Of a DNA stretch of 64,000 bases, positions 7,974 to 18,109 are shown in pieces. Each line of letters begins with the position of its first letter. Positions within the stretch are counted from its first letter, which is position 1. The notes beneath the pieces were generated by a model that was not told where the DNA came from, searched no databases, and worked only from the letters and a program-made list of their open reading frames with translations. The stretch comes from Rhizobiales bacterium UBA3584 (GTDB lineage Bacteria > Pseudomonadota > Alphaproteobacteria > Rhizobiales > Devosiaceae), in assembly GCA_002375765.1 (NCBI GenBank), contig DFMV01000012.1, positions 7,744 through 71,743 on the forward strand, given 5' to 3'. The position numbers and the translations under genes were made by a program.

Positions 7974-8681
7974 ATGTTGACGCGCAAACAGCACGAACTT
8001 CTGATGTTCATCCATGAGCGGATGAAAGAGAGCGGCATTCCGCCTTCTTTTGACGAGATGAAGGAAGCGCTGGATCTGAAATCGAAATCGGGCATTCACC
8101 GGCTGATCACGGCGCTGGAGGAGCGCGGGTTCATCCGTAGGCTGCCGAACCGGGCCCGGGCGCTCGAAGTCGTGAAGCTGCCGGACTCAATGAACCCTTC
8201 GCTCGGCGGACGCAAGGCGCGGTTCGAGCCTTCGGTCATCGAGGGCACGCTGGGCAAGGTTCCGGCAAAGACCATGGCACCCAAGCAGGACAATGGCGGA
8301 TCTGTTGCCATTCCGGTGATGGGGCGCATTGCTGCGGGCGTGCCGATCGAGGCGATCCAGACCCATTCTCATTCCATCGCGGTTCCGCCCGAAATGCTGG
8401 GTTCCGGCGAGCATTTTGCGCTGGAAGTGCGCGGGGATTCGATGATCGATGCCGGGATCTTCGACGGCGATACGGTTTTGATCCGCAAGCAGGATGCGGC
8501 GGGCAATGGCGAGATCGTGGTGGCACTGGTGGACGACGAGGAAGCGACCCTCAAGCGTTTGCGCAAAAAGGGCAATGCGGTGGCGCTCGAAGCGGCAAAC
8601 CCAGCTTACGAGACCCGCATTTTCGGCCCCGACCGCGTCAAGGTTCAGGGGCGGCTCGTGGGGTTGCTGCGGCGCTACTGA
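7974..8681 (+). CDS. lexA: SOS repressor LexA
   Basis: The 235-residue product has the N-terminal winged helix ([32 protein letters not shown]) and the C-terminal S24 autopeptidase. The cleavage bond lies in AAGVP (Ala121-Gly122), the catalytic Ser156 in GDSMIDAG and the Lys194 in EATLKRL. RecA-stimulated self-cleavage relieves repression of DNA-damage genes. The linker between domains (about 70-112) is longer than in E. coli LexA, as usual in alphaproteobacteria. Two perfect SOS boxes precede it. Its last 7 bases overlap the convergent comEC stop. Confidence 0.97.
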   Translation: MLTRKQHELLMFIHERMKESGIPPSFDEMKEALDLKSKSGIHRLITALEERGFIRRLPNRARALEVVKLPDSMNPSLGGRKARFEPSVIEGTLGKVPAKTMAPKQDNGGSVAIPVMGRIAAGVPIEAIQTHSHSIAVPPEMLGSGEHFALEVRGDSMIDAGIFDGDTVLIRKQDAAGNGEIVVALVDDEEATLKRLRKKGNAVALEAANPAYETRIFGPDRVKVQGRLVGLLRRY

Positions 8682-10798
8682 GTCTGGATGCGCCAGCGGC
8701 GGCTGGGACCGTCGATGGCGGTGCGGATCGTGGGTGGCAGATCGGGACCATTCCAATCGATCATATGGGCGCCGTGGCGTGCAAGATCGGACGCATTGAT
8801 GACCAGTGTAGCGGCCACGGCGCATTGGGGTGGCGCGGTCAGACGCGTGACGACGATGTCGGCGATGCGGCAATCTTCATCAAAGGCGTCGCGGGATTTG
8901 ACCAGGGCGATTGTGTAGCCATCCTCGGTTGTCAGTATGCAGCCACGGCTATCGCATCCCGCGGCAGGATGAGCGTCTTCGATCACAGTGATATAGCGTT
9001 CCGACCAGATTGTTGTGGCGAAGGTGTTGTTGCGGCCGGCGATCAAGGCGACGCGGTCTCCGCTGCGGACGGCCAGTGCCTGACTTTGATCGGCAATGAA
9101 GATGTCGGGCGCCTGCTCAAGGCAGAAAAAGGCGATCAGCGGAACGGCGGCAATCGGGCCAATGACGCGCATGCGGGTTCGGAAATAGGCCAGCCAGGCC
9201 AGGGCGAGCAGGGCCACGCCGAGCGCGAGCGGCGACAGGATGGGGCTGGGATCGAAGCCGCCGCTTAAATCGCGCACGAAGCCAGCGCACCAGAGCATTG
9301 CCTCGATACTCCAGCCGAGCGCAGCATATGGCAGGGCTTCGAGGCCGATCGGGAGCAACAGGGTTCCGAGCAGCGCGGCGGGCATCATCACAAAGGTCAC
9401 GATCGGCATGACCATGAGATTGCCCAGGACACCGAAAGGCGCGGTCTGCTGAAAGTGGTATGCGCTGAACACCAGGGTCGCCAGCCCGGCGATGACACTG
9501 GTGGTCGCGATGTCGAGCATGAGGGCCAGCGCCCTGCCCCGCTGGGGGTGTTCCCGATCTTCCCGATGCCGACGGGCCAGTTCAAAAGCTGAGATCAGAG
9601 CAATGACGGCGGCGAAAGAGAGCTGGAAAGAGGCCCGGAATACGCTGGTCGGCTCGAACACAATGATGGCGAGCCCGGCAATGGCGACATTGCGCATGGT
9701 CAGCGCCTGCCGGCCGGCAATTATGGCCGCAAAGATCAGTGCCAGCATGATGGTGGAGCGCACCGCTGGAATGACCATGCCCGAAATCACCATATAAGCC
9801 AGTGCTGTGGCGATGCCGGCGCCAGCGGCGATCTTTTTGATGGGAAAGCGCTGGGCCAGGCCATGGCTCAGCGAGAGCAGGAAGCGTACGCAGGCAAACA
9901 TGGTGCCAGCGACCAGCGTCAAGTGCAGACCGGAAATGGCGATGACATGGGCAATGCCGGCCGAGGCCATCAGTTCGCGGTCCTCCTCGGTGATCCGGCT
10001 CTGATCGCCGGTCACGAGCGCCGCGGCGATACCGCCGATCCTTTCACCCAATTGAGCGACGATGCGTGCGGTGATCGTGGCACGGACATCCTTGACGATG
10101 CGTGCGAGCCCACCCTCTCCGCCTTGTTCTATTTCGATGTCGCCGAACGCAGTCCCGTAGGCGCCAATGCCGTCGAAATGACTTATGAACTGCGAGTCGT
10201 AGCCGCCGGGAACGGCAGGCGGCGGAACCGGATAGAAGCGGATGCGAGCGGTGAGGGTGTCGCCGGGCGAGACAGTATATGACCCCGGTACCGTGACGCG
10301 AGCCATGCGGATTTCGGGCACCGTCCAATCAGGGGTGCCCGCAATATCGGAGAGTATCCAGCGTTGCTGGCTGCCATCGTCATAAGTGACCGCTTCGATG
10401 CGCGCCGTGTAGGTTCCGTAGCGCGGCGCTTCGAGCATTGGCGTACCGAAAAGCGCGGCATGAACGGGCAGAAGAACCATTCCGACAGCAAACATGGCGG
10501 CAAGGAGGGCGGTTTCGCGCACAAGAGCACGATCACGGCCGGTCCATGCGGCAACGAGAGCAATACCGAGCAGGACTGCAAGGGACGTGAGGGCCGGCTC
10601 ATCGGGAAGCACCCGATAGGCAATGAGCCCGGCGATCATGGCAAAGGGGAACAGAATGAAGTTGCGACGCTGGGTCACGGCATCGACGATTGCCGCCCTC
10701 AAGCCGGCGTAAAGAGCAGCTGCCCGCGCCACGAGCCAGGCGAGCGGACCTGCGGCCCGCCCCTGCCCCGGATTTTTGGCGACGGGAAAGTCGACCAT
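8675..10798 (-). CDS. comEC: ComEC/Rec2-family DNA-uptake membrane protein
   Basis: The start chosen is the ATG at 10798 ([13 protein letters not shown]), 79 bases from the divergent gltX; further upstream the frame runs into gltX and is not protein-like. The 707-residue polytopic protein has an N-terminal DUF4131 region with membrane segments followed by a beta-rich stretch (about 60-200). The central Competence domain contains [11 protein letters not shown] and many helices. The C-terminus (about 590-707) is where many ComEC proteins carry a metallo-beta-lactamase-like nuclease. I see none of its metal-binding His motifs, so that domain is degenerate or replaced. The family forms the inner-membrane channel for single-stranded DNA. 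The placement lexA-comEC-gltX is typical of Hyphomicrobiales. Confidence 0.88.
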   Translation of the reverse strand: MVDFPVAKNPGQGRAAGPLAWLVARAAALYAGLRAAIVDAVTQRRNFILFPFAMIAGLIAYRVLPDEPALTSLAVLLGIALVAAWTGRDRALVRETALLAAMFAVGMVLLPVHAALFGTPMLEAPRYGTYTARIEAVTYDDGSQQRWILSDIAGTPDWTVPEIRMARVTVPGSYTVSPGDTLTARIRFYPVPPPAVPGGYDSQFISHFDGIGAYGTAFGDIEIEQGGEGGLARIVKDVRATITARIVAQLGERIGGIAAALVTGDQSRITEEDRELMASAGIAHVIAISGLHLTLVAGTMFACVRFLLSLSHGLAQRFPIKKIAAGAGIATALAYMVISGMVIPAVRSTIMLALIFAAIIAGRQALTMRNVAIAGLAIIVFEPTSVFRASFQLSFAAVIALISAFELARRHREDREHPQRGRALALMLDIATTSVIAGLATLVFSAYHFQQTAPFGVLGNLMVMPIVTFVMMPAALLGTLLLPIGLEALPYAALGWSIEAMLWCAGFVRDLSGGFDPSPILSPLALGVALLALAWLAYFRTRMRVIGPIAAVPLIAFFCLEQAPDIFIADQSQALAVRSGDRVALIAGRNNTFATTIWSERYITVIEDAHPAAGCDSRGCILTTEDGYTIALVKSRDAFDEDCRIADIVVTRLTAPPQCAVAATLVINASDLARHGAHMIDWNGPDLPPTIRTAIDGPSRRWRIQTQ

Positions 10799-10877
10799 CT
10801 TGGCGCGCCCCCAACCCTTGCGCTCGTTGGGCGCTATGGTACACACGGGCCAAACATTTCTCCAAGCGGTAAGCCTT

Positions 10878-12314
10878 ATGTCCAAACCCGTCGTCACGCG
10901 TTTTGCGCCTTCTCCCACTGGTTTCCTGCACATCGGGGGCGCACGCACAGCTCTTTTCAACTGGGTGTTCGCGCGCAAGATGGGCGGCAAGATGCTGCTG
11001 CGCATCGAAGACACCGACCGGGAACGCTCGACCGAGGCCGCCGTGGCGGCGATTCTGGATGGGATGAGCTGGCTGGGGCTCGATTGGGATGGAAGCCCGA
11101 TCAGCCAGTTTGCACGTGCCGACCGGCATGCCGAGATCGCGCTGCAACTGCTCGAGAGCGGCAACGCCTATAAATGCTACTGCACCCGGCAAGAGTTGAC
11201 CGAGATGCGCGAAAAGGCCCGCGCCGAAGGCCGCCCGCCGCGCTATGACGGCCGCTGGCGCGACCGCGATGCGTCCGAGGCGCCAGAGGGCGTCAAGCCC
11301 GTCGTCCGGATCAAGGCGCCTCAGTCCGGCGACATCGTGGTCAAGGATCGCGTGCAAGGCGAAGTGGTGTTCAAGGCCGAGAACCTCGATGATTTCATCA
11401 TCCTGCGTTCCGATGGCACGCCGACTTACATGCACGCCGTGGTTGTGGACGATCACGACATGGGCGTTACCCACATTATCCGGGGTGACGATCATCTGAC
11501 CAATGCGGCTCGGCAGATCATCATTTATCAGGCCATGGGCTGGGACGTACCTGAAATGGCGCATATTCCGCTGATCCACGGACCCGATGGGGCAAAGCTG
11601 TCCAAGCGCCATGGTGCCATGGGGGTCGAAGCCTATCGGCAGATGGGATATCTGCCTGAAGCCTTGCGCAACTATCTGGCCAGGCTGGGCTGGGCGCATG
11701 GCGACGACGAGATCTTTTCAACCGAGCAGATGATCGAGTGGTTCTCGCTCGAGGCGCTCAACAAAGGTGCGTCGCGGTTCGATTTCGTCAAGCTCGACAA
11801 TCTCAACGGTCATTATATCCGTTCGGCCGATCCAGAGCGGCTCTATGACGTCATGGTCGAGACGGCGTCGGAAACCGGGCGCAATGCCGATTATGCCGGG
11901 CTGGTTTCCAACCGCGATACAGTGCTGGCCGCGATCCCCGAATTGCAGCCGCGCGCCAAGACGGTGCTGGAACTGATCGATCTGGCACAGTTCATCTATG
12001 CCGAGCGCCCGCTGGCCATAGAAGAAAAGGCAGCGCAGTTGCTCAATGAAGAGAGCGTTGCGCATCTGGCTGCACTCACGGCGGCGTTTTCAACGCTGGA
12101 TGGCTGGTCGGTCGAAAAGCTGGATGGGACGGTGCGGGCCTATGCCGAAACCGTCGGGCTGAAGCTGGGAAAGGTTGCACAACCCTTGCGCGCTGCCTTG
12201 ACGGGACGAACGATATCACCGGGCATTTTCGAAGTGATGGTGCTGATCGGACGCGAAGAGAGCCTGGCGCGGCTTTCCGACGTCGTGGGCGTTGGCGCCG
12301 GGGCTCATTCCTAG
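10878..12314 (+). CDS. gltX: Glutamate-tRNA ligase
   Basis: The 478-residue class I synthetase starts at the ATG at 10878 ([15 protein letters not shown]). The HIGH-type motif is [11 protein letters not shown] near residues 11-21 and the KMSKS-type motif is KLSKRHG near residue 240. It charges tRNA-Glu with glutamate. Many alphaproteobacteria lack GlnRS and keep one discriminating and one relaxed gltX; which type this is cannot be told here. It is divergent from comEC and followed by gltA on the same strand after 189 bases. Confidence 0.96.
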   Translation: MSKPVVTRFAPSPTGFLHIGGARTALFNWVFARKMGGKMLLRIEDTDRERSTEAAVAAILDGMSWLGLDWDGSPISQFARADRHAEIALQLLESGNAYKCYCTRQELTEMREKARAEGRPPRYDGRWRDRDASEAPEGVKPVVRIKAPQSGDIVVKDRVQGEVVFKAENLDDFIILRSDGTPTYMHAVVVDDHDMGVTHIIRGDDHLTNAARQIIIYQAMGWDVPEMAHIPLIHGPDGAKLSKRHGAMGVEAYRQMGYLPEALRNYLARLGWAHGDDEIFSTEQMIEWFSLEALNKGASRFDFVKLDNLNGHYIRSADPERLYDVMVETASETGRNADYAGLVSNRDTVLAAIPELQPRAKTVLELIDLAQFIYAERPLAIEEKAAQLLNEESVAHLAALTAAFSTLDGWSVEKLDGTVRAYAETVGLKLGKVAQPLRAALTGRTISPGIFEVMVLIGREESLARLSDVVGVGAGAHS

Positions 12315-12357
12315 CGCCATCTGCTGCGCCTGGGGCCTACGACTTTCGTTTTACCTA

Positions 12358-12378
12358 TACGTCAAGAGCTATGACGTA
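12358..12378. promoter_or_regulatory. dyad TACGTCA-N7-TGACGTA upstream of gltA
   Basis: A perfect 7+7 inverted repeat lies 44 bases after the gltX stop and 125 bases before the gltA start. It has no T-run, so it is not an obvious terminator. Spacing of about two helical turns suits a dimeric regulator, and gltA control would fit. The regulator is unknown. Confidence 0.4.
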
Positions 12379-12503
12379 GTTGCATGGCCGTAGGATTTCG
12401 GATACCCAAGCGAAGCATTTTTCAAAGACGTCAATGTGCGTGCTCAGAGCCGGCGGGCCCAGTGCTTGCGGCAGAGCTGAGCCGAAACCCCGGAGGCACA
12501 TGA

Positions 12504-13793
12504 ATGAGCGAACAATCGGCAAAACTTACTCTGGGCGATGAGACCTACGAGTTCCCGGTGCTCAGCGGCACGGTGGGGCCCGATGTTATCGACATTCGCT
12601 CACTGTACGCCAAGACCGGCATGTTTACATACGATCCCGGCTTCACATCGACGGCAGCGTGTGACAGCGCCATCACCTATATCGACGGCGACAAGGGCGA
12701 GTTGCTCTATCGCGGCTATCCCATCGACCAGCTTGCCGACAAAAGCTCGTATATCGAGGTCTGTTATCTGCTGCTCTATGGCGAATTGCCTTCGAAAGCC
12801 GAACTGAAAGATTTTGAGAACCGGGTGACCCGCCACACCATGGTGCATGAGCAGATGCACTATTTCTATCGCGGGTTCCGCCGTGATGCGCACCCGATGG
12901 CGATTGTGACCGGCGTTGTTGGCGCCATGGCCGCCTTCTATCACGACTCCACCGATATTTCGGACCCCGAACAGCGCGAAATCGCTTCGATCCGGATGAT
13001 CGCCAAGCTGCCGACGATTGCCGCGATGGCTTACAAATATTCGGTGGGCCAGCCCTTCGTTTATCCGCGCAACGACCTCGACTACGCCTCGAACTTCCTG
13101 CACATGTGCTTTGCCGTGCCGGCCGAGGAATACAAGGTCGATCCGGTGGTCGCCAAGGCGATGGACCGCATCTTTACGCTTCATGCCGATCACGAGCAGA
13201 ACGCCTCGACTTCGACGGTGCGTCTGTCGGGCTCGTCCGACGCAAACCCGTTTGCCTGTATCGCTGCCGGTGTGGCGTGCCTTTGGGGCCCGGCACATGG
13301 CGGAGCGAACGAAGCCGCGCTCAACATGCTGCGTCAGATCGGGACGGTGGACCGCATCCCCGAGTTCATCGAGCGGGCCAAGGACAAGAACGATCCGTTC
13401 CGCCTGATGGGTTTTGGGCACCGGGTCTACAAGAACTACGATCCGCGGGCTGCGGTGATGCAGGAATCAGCGCGCGAAGTGCTTGGGCTGCTCGGTGTTG
13501 AAAACAACCCGACGCTGCAGGTTGCTCAGGAACTCGAAAAGATCGCGCTCGAAGATCCCTATTTCGTCGATCGCAAGCTGTATCCGAACGTGGACTTCTA
13601 TTCGGGCATCATTCTCGATGCGATCGGCTTCCCCACGTCGATGTTCACCGCAATCTTTGCGCTCTCGCGCACGGTGGGCTGGATTGCCCAGTGGAAGGAA
13701 ATGATCGGCGACCCGCAGAAGAAGATCGGGCGCCCGCGTCAGCTCTACAACGGCGCGACGATGCGCGATTACGTGGATATCTCGGGCCGCTAG
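12504..13793 (+). CDS. gltA: Citrate synthase
   Basis: The 429-residue type II (hexameric, Gram-negative) citrate synthase condenses oxaloacetate and acetyl-CoA at the entry of the TCA cycle. The ATG at 12504 follows GGAGG with a 7-base spacer; a nearer ATG at 12500 is out of frame. The active-site segments are [15 protein letters not shown] and [14 protein letters not shown], with the catalytic Asp in NVDFYSG. Its stop overlaps the convergent lpxB stop by 4 bases. Presence next to the lpx cluster is the standard alphaproteobacterial arrangement. Confidence 0.97.
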   Translation: MSEQSAKLTLGDETYEFPVLSGTVGPDVIDIRSLYAKTGMFTYDPGFTSTAACDSAITYIDGDKGELLYRGYPIDQLADKSSYIEVCYLLLYGELPSKAELKDFENRVTRHTMVHEQMHYFYRGFRRDAHPMAIVTGVVGAMAAFYHDSTDISDPEQREIASIRMIAKLPTIAAMAYKYSVGQPFVYPRNDLDYASNFLHMCFAVPAEEYKVDPVVAKAMDRIFTLHADHEQNASTSTVRLSGSSDANPFACIAAGVACLWGPAHGGANEAALNMLRQIGTVDRIPEFIERAKDKNDPFRLMGFGHRVYKNYDPRAAVMQESAREVLGLLGVENNPTLQVAQELEKIALEDPYFVDRKLYPNVDFYSGIILDAIGFPTSMFTAIFALSRTVGWIAQWKEMIGDPQKKIGRPRQLYNGATMRDYVDISGR

Positions 13794-14908
13794 GTGTAAG
13801 CGAGAATCCTTAGAACAGGATCTTGAAGGGGCGCTTCCGGCGCCCCTTTTTCCATGAGGGCACGGATCTTGTGAAAGTCGTCTGCCTGGGCAGCCAGCGC
13901 CTGTGGTGCATCGACCAGAGCCAAAGCGGCGTCGGCCAGTTTGCCCGGTTCGCCCTTGTGAGCGAACAGGATTTCGGGGACCACCTCTTTTCCGGCGATG
14001 ATATTGGGCAGACCGATAAAGGGCGTTGTTGCCTTTTTGAACATTGCCACCTGAGCGCCTTCGGCGACATAGGTCAGGATGTGGGGCACTCCGGCGAGGG
14101 CGAGTTCGAGCGTGACGGTGCCGCTGACGGCAACCGCGGCGACGGCTTGCGCGATGGCGGACTGACGATCCTCAGGGGTGAGAACAACCGAGATCGGCAT
14201 TGGCCATTGCGCGACCATGCGCGAAATGCGGGTGGCTTGCGAGCGGGTGGCGAGAATAATGAAACCGGTCACGGACGGGTGGGCCGACAGACGCTGCGCC
14301 ACTTCGGCCATCATGGGAAGGTGGCGGATAATCTCGCCCCTGCGGCTGCCGGGCAGCAGCAGGATGGGACCGGCGGCCGGTTGGAGTGGCCGCATGGGAT
14401 ATCGTTCGAGCGCCGGGTGCCCGACATAGGCCGTTTGCGGCCCGCCGAGCTCACGCATGGCACTGGGCTCGAACGGCAGGACGCTGAGCACCTCATCGAA
14501 GATCCCGGACAGCTTCCGGGCGCGTTCAGCTCCCCAGGCCCAGACGGCCGGGGCAACGTAGAGGATGATGGCGCCCTGATATCCGCGTTTACGCAGAGAG
14601 CGCGCCACGACCTTGGAGAAGACCTGCGCGTCGATCAGCACCACGGCGGCCGGTTGTTGCCGCAGGACGGCAGAAACGACCTGGCGGGCCCGCCACAGCA
14701 GCAGGGGAAGCCGCATAATGACGTCGCGATAGCCCATGACCGCCAGATCGTCGATGGGAAAGAGCGAGGAGAGCCCCTCGCCTTCCATGGCATCGCCACC
14801 GACGCCGGAGATGGACAGATCGGGACGCGCGCGGCGCAGGCCGACGATCAGATTGGCGCCAATGCGATCGCCCGAGGCCTCGCCGGCGAGGATGAAAACG
14901 TCAGTCAT
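13790..14908 (-). CDS. lpxB: Lipid-A-disaccharide synthase
   Basis: The 372-residue GT19-family glycosyltransferase joins lipid X and UDP-2,3-diacylglucosamine into the lipid A disaccharide at the inner membrane. Diagnostic segments are [14 protein letters not shown] at the N-terminus, [21 protein letters not shown] and VGHPALE. It is the last gene of the bamA-lpxD-fabZ-lpxA-lpxI-lpxB cluster; its start overlaps the end of lpxI by 8 bases, indicating translational coupling. Confidence 0.96.
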   Translation of the reverse strand: MTDVFILAGEASGDRIGANLIVGLRRARPDLSISGVGGDAMEGEGLSSLFPIDDLAVMGYRDVIMRLPLLLWRARQVVSAVLRQQPAAVVLIDAQVFSKVVARSLRKRGYQGAIILYVAPAVWAWGAERARKLSGIFDEVLSVLPFEPSAMRELGGPQTAYVGHPALERYPMRPLQPAAGPILLLPGSRRGEIIRHLPMMAEVAQRLSAHPSVTGFIILATRSQATRISRMVAQWPMPISVVLTPEDRQSAIAQAVAAVAVSGTVTLELALAGVPHILTYVAEGAQVAMFKKATTPFIGLPNIIAGKEVVPEILFAHKGEPGKLADAALALVDAPQALAAQADDFHKIRALMEKGAPEAPLQDPVLRILAYT

Positions 14909-15728
14909 CGCGTGCGATCATGCCAACAAGCGCGATGCCAGCGGCATCGGCAGCGGAAATGAGTTCGGGGCGCCCGATCAGCAGGGTGCGGCCCGTCTCG
15001 ACGACAATGGCCTCGACACCGGCCTTTTGGGCGAGCTTGACCGTGTCTTTCCCGATAGCGGGAAGATCGACGTGCAAGGGTTGGCCCGGCTTTGAGGTTT
15101 TGGCCAGAACCAGGTGACCGCGACCGTTGCCGATCAGACCCCGCTCGCGATAGACAGCGCACCGCATAAGGAGTTCGTCGGTCCCACCGATATCCTCGGT
15201 GGCGACAATTCGCGCTCCAGCAACAACAAGCGCCTGCCCCAGATCGAGCGTTCCGGCCTTGCGGGCGGCGGCAAAGGCGAATTCGGCGGTGCGGAGAAGC
15301 TCGCCGGGGGCTGGGACCGCGCCCATCTGGCCTTCGGGTGCGAGTAGGTCGGAAACGATCTCGTGGACGCCGATGAAGGGCAGGCCCAACATCTTGAGCA
15401 GGGTCGCGCCCAGTTGGGAGAGCTTGCTGTCACCCTTGGAGGTGGCGTCCTTGTCGCCCGCAAATTCAGCGAAGGTTTCGCGCTCGCGGTCGGACATGTG
15501 CATGCCGCCGACGGCGCAGACGTGGGTGGCCTTGAATCGGCGGATTTCGCGCAGGACCTGATCGGGACGGGAGACCTTGATCTGGAAGGGATCCTCGTCC
15601 TCCAGATCAGCGCGTGGATGGAGCGCAAGAACGCGGATTTCCCACCCGGCGTCCCGCGCGGCCGCAATGGCCTGGGGTACAAGATCGCCCGATCCGGCGA
15701 CCAGCGCCAATCGGCCGGGAGCGGTCAT
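14901..15728 (-). CDS. lpxI: UDP-2,3-diacylglucosamine pyrophosphatase LpxI
   Basis: The 275-residue protein matches the DUF1009/LpxI family, which replaces LpxH in alphaproteobacteria and hydrolyses UDP-2,3-diacylglucosamine to lipid X and UMP. N-terminal LALVAGSGDLVP and VGGMHMSDRER are typical; the C-terminal half has GQALVVAGARIVATEDIGGTD-type sequence and the ending TLLIGRPELISAADAAGIA. It lies between lpxA (ATGA overlap) and lpxB, the usual place. Confidence 0.93.
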   Translation of the reverse strand: MTAPGRLALVAGSGDLVPQAIAAARDAGWEIRVLALHPRADLEDEDPFQIKVSRPDQVLREIRRFKATHVCAVGGMHMSDRERETFAEFAGDKDATSKGDSKLSQLGATLLKMLGLPFIGVHEIVSDLLAPEGQMGAVPAPGELLRTAEFAFAAARKAGTLDLGQALVVAGARIVATEDIGGTDELLMRCAVYRERGLIGNGRGHLVLAKTSKPGQPLHVDLPAIGKDTVKLAQKAGVEAIVVETGRTLLIGRPELISAADAAGIALVGMIARDD

Positions 15729-16534
15729 TGCTCGGCTGGCGTGCCGTTGCGAGGCATGCAGAGCGCGCGCTCGGACGGCTTGCGGATGAATTCGATCACT
15801 TCCTCAACGAGCGCTTCGCCCTCGAATATTTCGGCGGCGTCCTCAATGCGCTCGCGCAGAGTGCCCTCGCTCGAAAAGATCATGCGATAGGCGGCCCGCA
15901 GGGCGTGGATCGATTCCCGGTCGAACTTGCGGCGCTTGAGCCCGACCAGGTTCAAGCCACCGAGATAGGCACGATTGCCAAGCACCGAACCGTAGGGAAT
16001 TACGTCGTTTTCGACAAATGACATGGCGCCGACAAAGGCATGAGCGCCGATGCGGACGAATTGATGAACGCCGCAGATGCCGCCGAACCGAACGTAGTCG
16101 TCGACCACGCAATGGCCCGCCAGGGACGCCTGATTGGCCATGACCACGTGGTTGCCGACGCGGCAATCGTGGGCGATGTGGACGCCGACCATAAGCAGGC
16201 AATTGTTGCCAACCCTGGTTTCCATGCCGCCGCCGGCGGTGCCGGGATTGATGGTCACATACTCGCGCAGCACGCAATCGTCACCGATCGAAACCGTGCT
16301 CGGCTCGCCCTCGAACTTGAGGTCCTGCGGCGGATGCCCGATGGACGAAAAGGGATAGATCGTCGTTCGGGCGCCGACTGCAGTACGGCCGTCGATGGAC
16401 ACATGGGAGACCAGCTTGGCGCCGTCACCGATGGAGACATCGCCGCCCACAATGCAATAGGGACCGATTTCGACGTTCTCGCCCAGCTTTGCCGTGTCGC
16501 TGACGATAGCTGTGGGATGGATGGATGAGGTCAC
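15725..16534 (-). CDS. lpxA: UDP-N-acetylglucosamine acyltransferase
   Basis: The 269-residue protein begins with a GTG at 16534 that overlaps the fabZ stop as GTGA. It shows left-handed beta-helix hexapeptide repeats from the N-terminus ([20 protein letters not shown]). The catalytic His is in [14 protein letters not shown], and a C-terminal helical domain follows. It performs the first step of lipid A synthesis, adding a 3-hydroxyacyl chain to UDP-GlcNAc. Overlaps with both neighbours mean all lpx genes here are probably translated from one message. Confidence 0.96.
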   Translation of the reverse strand: MTSSIHPTAIVSDTAKLGENVEIGPYCIVGGDVSIGDGAKLVSHVSIDGRTAVGARTTIYPFSSIGHPPQDLKFEGEPSTVSIGDDCVLREYVTINPGTAGGGMETRVGNNCLLMVGVHIAHDCRVGNHVVMANQASLAGHCVVDDYVRFGGICGVHQFVRIGAHAFVGAMSFVENDVIPYGSVLGNRAYLGGLNLVGLKRRKFDRESIHALRAAYRMIFSSEGTLRERIEDAAEIFEGEALVEEVIEFIRKPSERALCMPRNGTPAEQ

Positions 16535-17019
16535 GCTTGTTCCTTGACGATCATCGCACCGATTTCGGCCTCGGCAACGACGACGCCGTTCACGATGGCC
16601 TTTGCTTCATAGCGTCCGACCGTCTTGCGGCGATGAATTTTCTTGATGTGATATTCAAGCTTGTCGCCAGGCTTGGCGGGCTTGCGGAACTTCACGGCGT
16701 CGATCGTCAAAAGGTAGACGATGTGCTTGTCACCGGACTTGTTCTCGAGATTGATCACGATGGCGCCAGCGGTCTGTGCCATTCCCTCGATGATCAGTAC
16801 GCCGGGGAAAATAGGCTCGCCGGGGAAGTGCCCCTGGAACTGCGGCTCATTGAACGTGACGTTCTTGATGCCGATGGCCGAATCGTCGCCGTCGATTTCG
16901 ATGATGCGGTCGATCATCAAAAATGGGTAACGGTGCGGAAGAGCATTGAGGACGGCGTCGATCTCCATAGTGGAGAGTTCGGTGGCCTGCTTGGCCGTAT
17001 CAGTACTGAGGGTACTCAA
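16531..17019 (-). CDS. fabZ: 3-hydroxyacyl-ACP dehydratase FabZ
   Basis: The 162-residue hot-dog-fold dehydratase shows [13 protein letters not shown] with the catalytic His in the following [12 protein letters not shown] segment and the active-site Glu in [15 protein letters not shown] start at 17019 is supported by AAGGGGAT upstream and by its TTGA overlap with the lpxD stop; an ATG start at 16968 would also keep all motifs. It dehydrates 3-hydroxyacyl-ACP and so competes with LpxA/LpxD for the same substrate, which explains the clustering. Confidence 0.95.
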   Translation of the reverse strand: MSTLSTDTAKQATELSTMEIDAVLNALPHRYPFLMIDRIIEIDGDDSAIGIKNVTFNEPQFQGHFPGEPIFPGVLIIEGMAQTAGAIVINLENKSGDKHIVYLLTIDAVKFRKPAKPGDKLEYHIKKIHRRKTVGRYEAKAIVNGVVVAEAEIGAMIVKEQA

Positions 17020-18038
17020 GTCTTATCCCCTTTTGATAACCGTCTTATTGCTACGATTTCCCGCTTCCACATCTTTACATCCTGCGCAGGCGCCCCGGCA
17101 ATATTGGAGCCAGAGGGAAAGCTGTGGGTAACGCCGGAACGGGCAAGAACCAGCGTGTTGGCGCCCAGCCGCAGATGCCCCGCGGTGCCCGCGCCGCCCC
17201 CCATAACGACCCCATCTTCAAGGATGGTCGAACCGGACAAGCCACACATGCCTGAAATGACGCAATTGCGACCGATGCGACAGTTGTGGCCTACCTGGAC
17301 GAGATTGTCGATCTTGGAGCCCTCACCGATGACCGTATCGCCAAGCGTCCCGCGATCCACGGTGGTGTTGGCACCGAGTTCCACACGGTCCTGAATGATG
17401 ACGCGTCCGAGCTGGGGGATCTTACGATGCCGGTCCGAGCGCAACTGGAACCCGAATCCTTCCGCGCCGATGACCACGCCAGGCTGAATGACGACTTCAT
17501 TGCCCAGATGGGCGCACTCGATCGAAACGTTGGAGCCGATGACGCAATTTCGGCCGATGGTTACGCCCGCGCCGATCGAGGTGTTGGCGCCGATGACGGT
17601 GCCCGTGCCGATCTGAGCCCCGGCGCCGACGGCAACGTTGGCGGCGAGCGTCACGCCGGGCTCAATAAGGGGGACGGGCTCGGCGCGCATTGAGGCGCGG
17701 ATTATAGCTGCGCTGTCGTCGGGGTAGAAGACGTTGAGGATGTCCACGAAGACATCGTAGGGCTTGTCGCAGACGATTGCCGTGGCATGGCCCGCCACAG
17801 ACGCTTCGAGCTCGGGCGTGACCAGAACGGCCCCTGCCCCACTGCGAGCCAACTGGTCGGAATAGGATTTGCTGGCGGCAAACGAAATGCTCGAAGCACT
17901 GGCGTCGGCCAGGTCGCTGGCCCCTTCGATCGTTGGGTCCGTGGCCAAATTGCCTGCCAACGCGGGATGACCAGCGGCACTGAGCAGGTCGGACAGACGT
18001 AGCGGGCCAGTGCACTCGTGAAATCGGGGATCGATCAT
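17016..18038 (-). CDS. lpxD: UDP-3-O-(3-hydroxyacyl)glucosamine N-acyltransferase
   Basis: The 340-residue protein has an N-terminal uridine-binding region ([10 protein letters not shown]) and then long hexapeptide repeats. The catalytic His is in [15 protein letters not shown]. It adds the N-linked acyl chain in lipid A synthesis. The start is the ATG at 18038; the frame extends 19 codons further, but that extension is built from a terminator-like hairpin (18055-18084), so it is unlikely to be coding. The order bamA-lpxD-fabZ-lpxA is conserved in Gram-negatives. skp/ompH, often between bamA and lpxD, is absent. Confidence 0.95.
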   Translation of the reverse strand: MIDPRFHECTGPLRLSDLLSAAGHPALAGNLATDPTIEGASDLADASASSISFAASKSYSDQLARSGAGAVLVTPELEASVAGHATAIVCDKPYDVFVDILNVFYPDDSAAIIRASMRAEPVPLIEPGVTLAANVAVGAGAQIGTGTVIGANTSIGAGVTIGRNCVIGSNVSIECAHLGNEVVIQPGVVIGAEGFGFQLRSDRHRKIPQLGRVIIQDRVELGANTTVDRGTLGDTVIGEGSKIDNLVQVGHNCRIGRNCVISGMCGLSGSTILEDGVVMGGGAGTAGHLRLGANTLVLARSGVTHSFPSGSNIAGAPAQDVKMWKREIVAIRRLSKGDKT

Positions 18039-18054
18039 TGCTGCGCCTGAAAAA

Positions 18055-18084
18055 GAAACCGCGGCTCTGATACGCCGCGGTTTC
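18055..18084. terminator. terminator-like hairpin between bamA and lpxD
   Basis: A perfect 10-base stem (GAAACCGCGG at 18055-18064, CCGCGGTTTC at 18075-18084) with a 10-base loop has T-runs on both sides: five T on the minus strand and CGTTTTTTC on the plus strand. It sits 26 bases after the bamA stop and before lpxD, so it probably lets only part of the bamA transcription pass into lpxD, or lpxD has its own promoter. Confidence 0.75.
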
Positions 18085-18109
18085 CGTTTTTTCAATAAGG
18101 GCGGACGAT

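Noticed and set aside
12500..12541. Out-of-frame ATG overlapping the gltA start (ATGAATG)
   Set aside because: It opens only a 13-codon frame, and the ribosome site spacing favours the gltA ATG at 12504.
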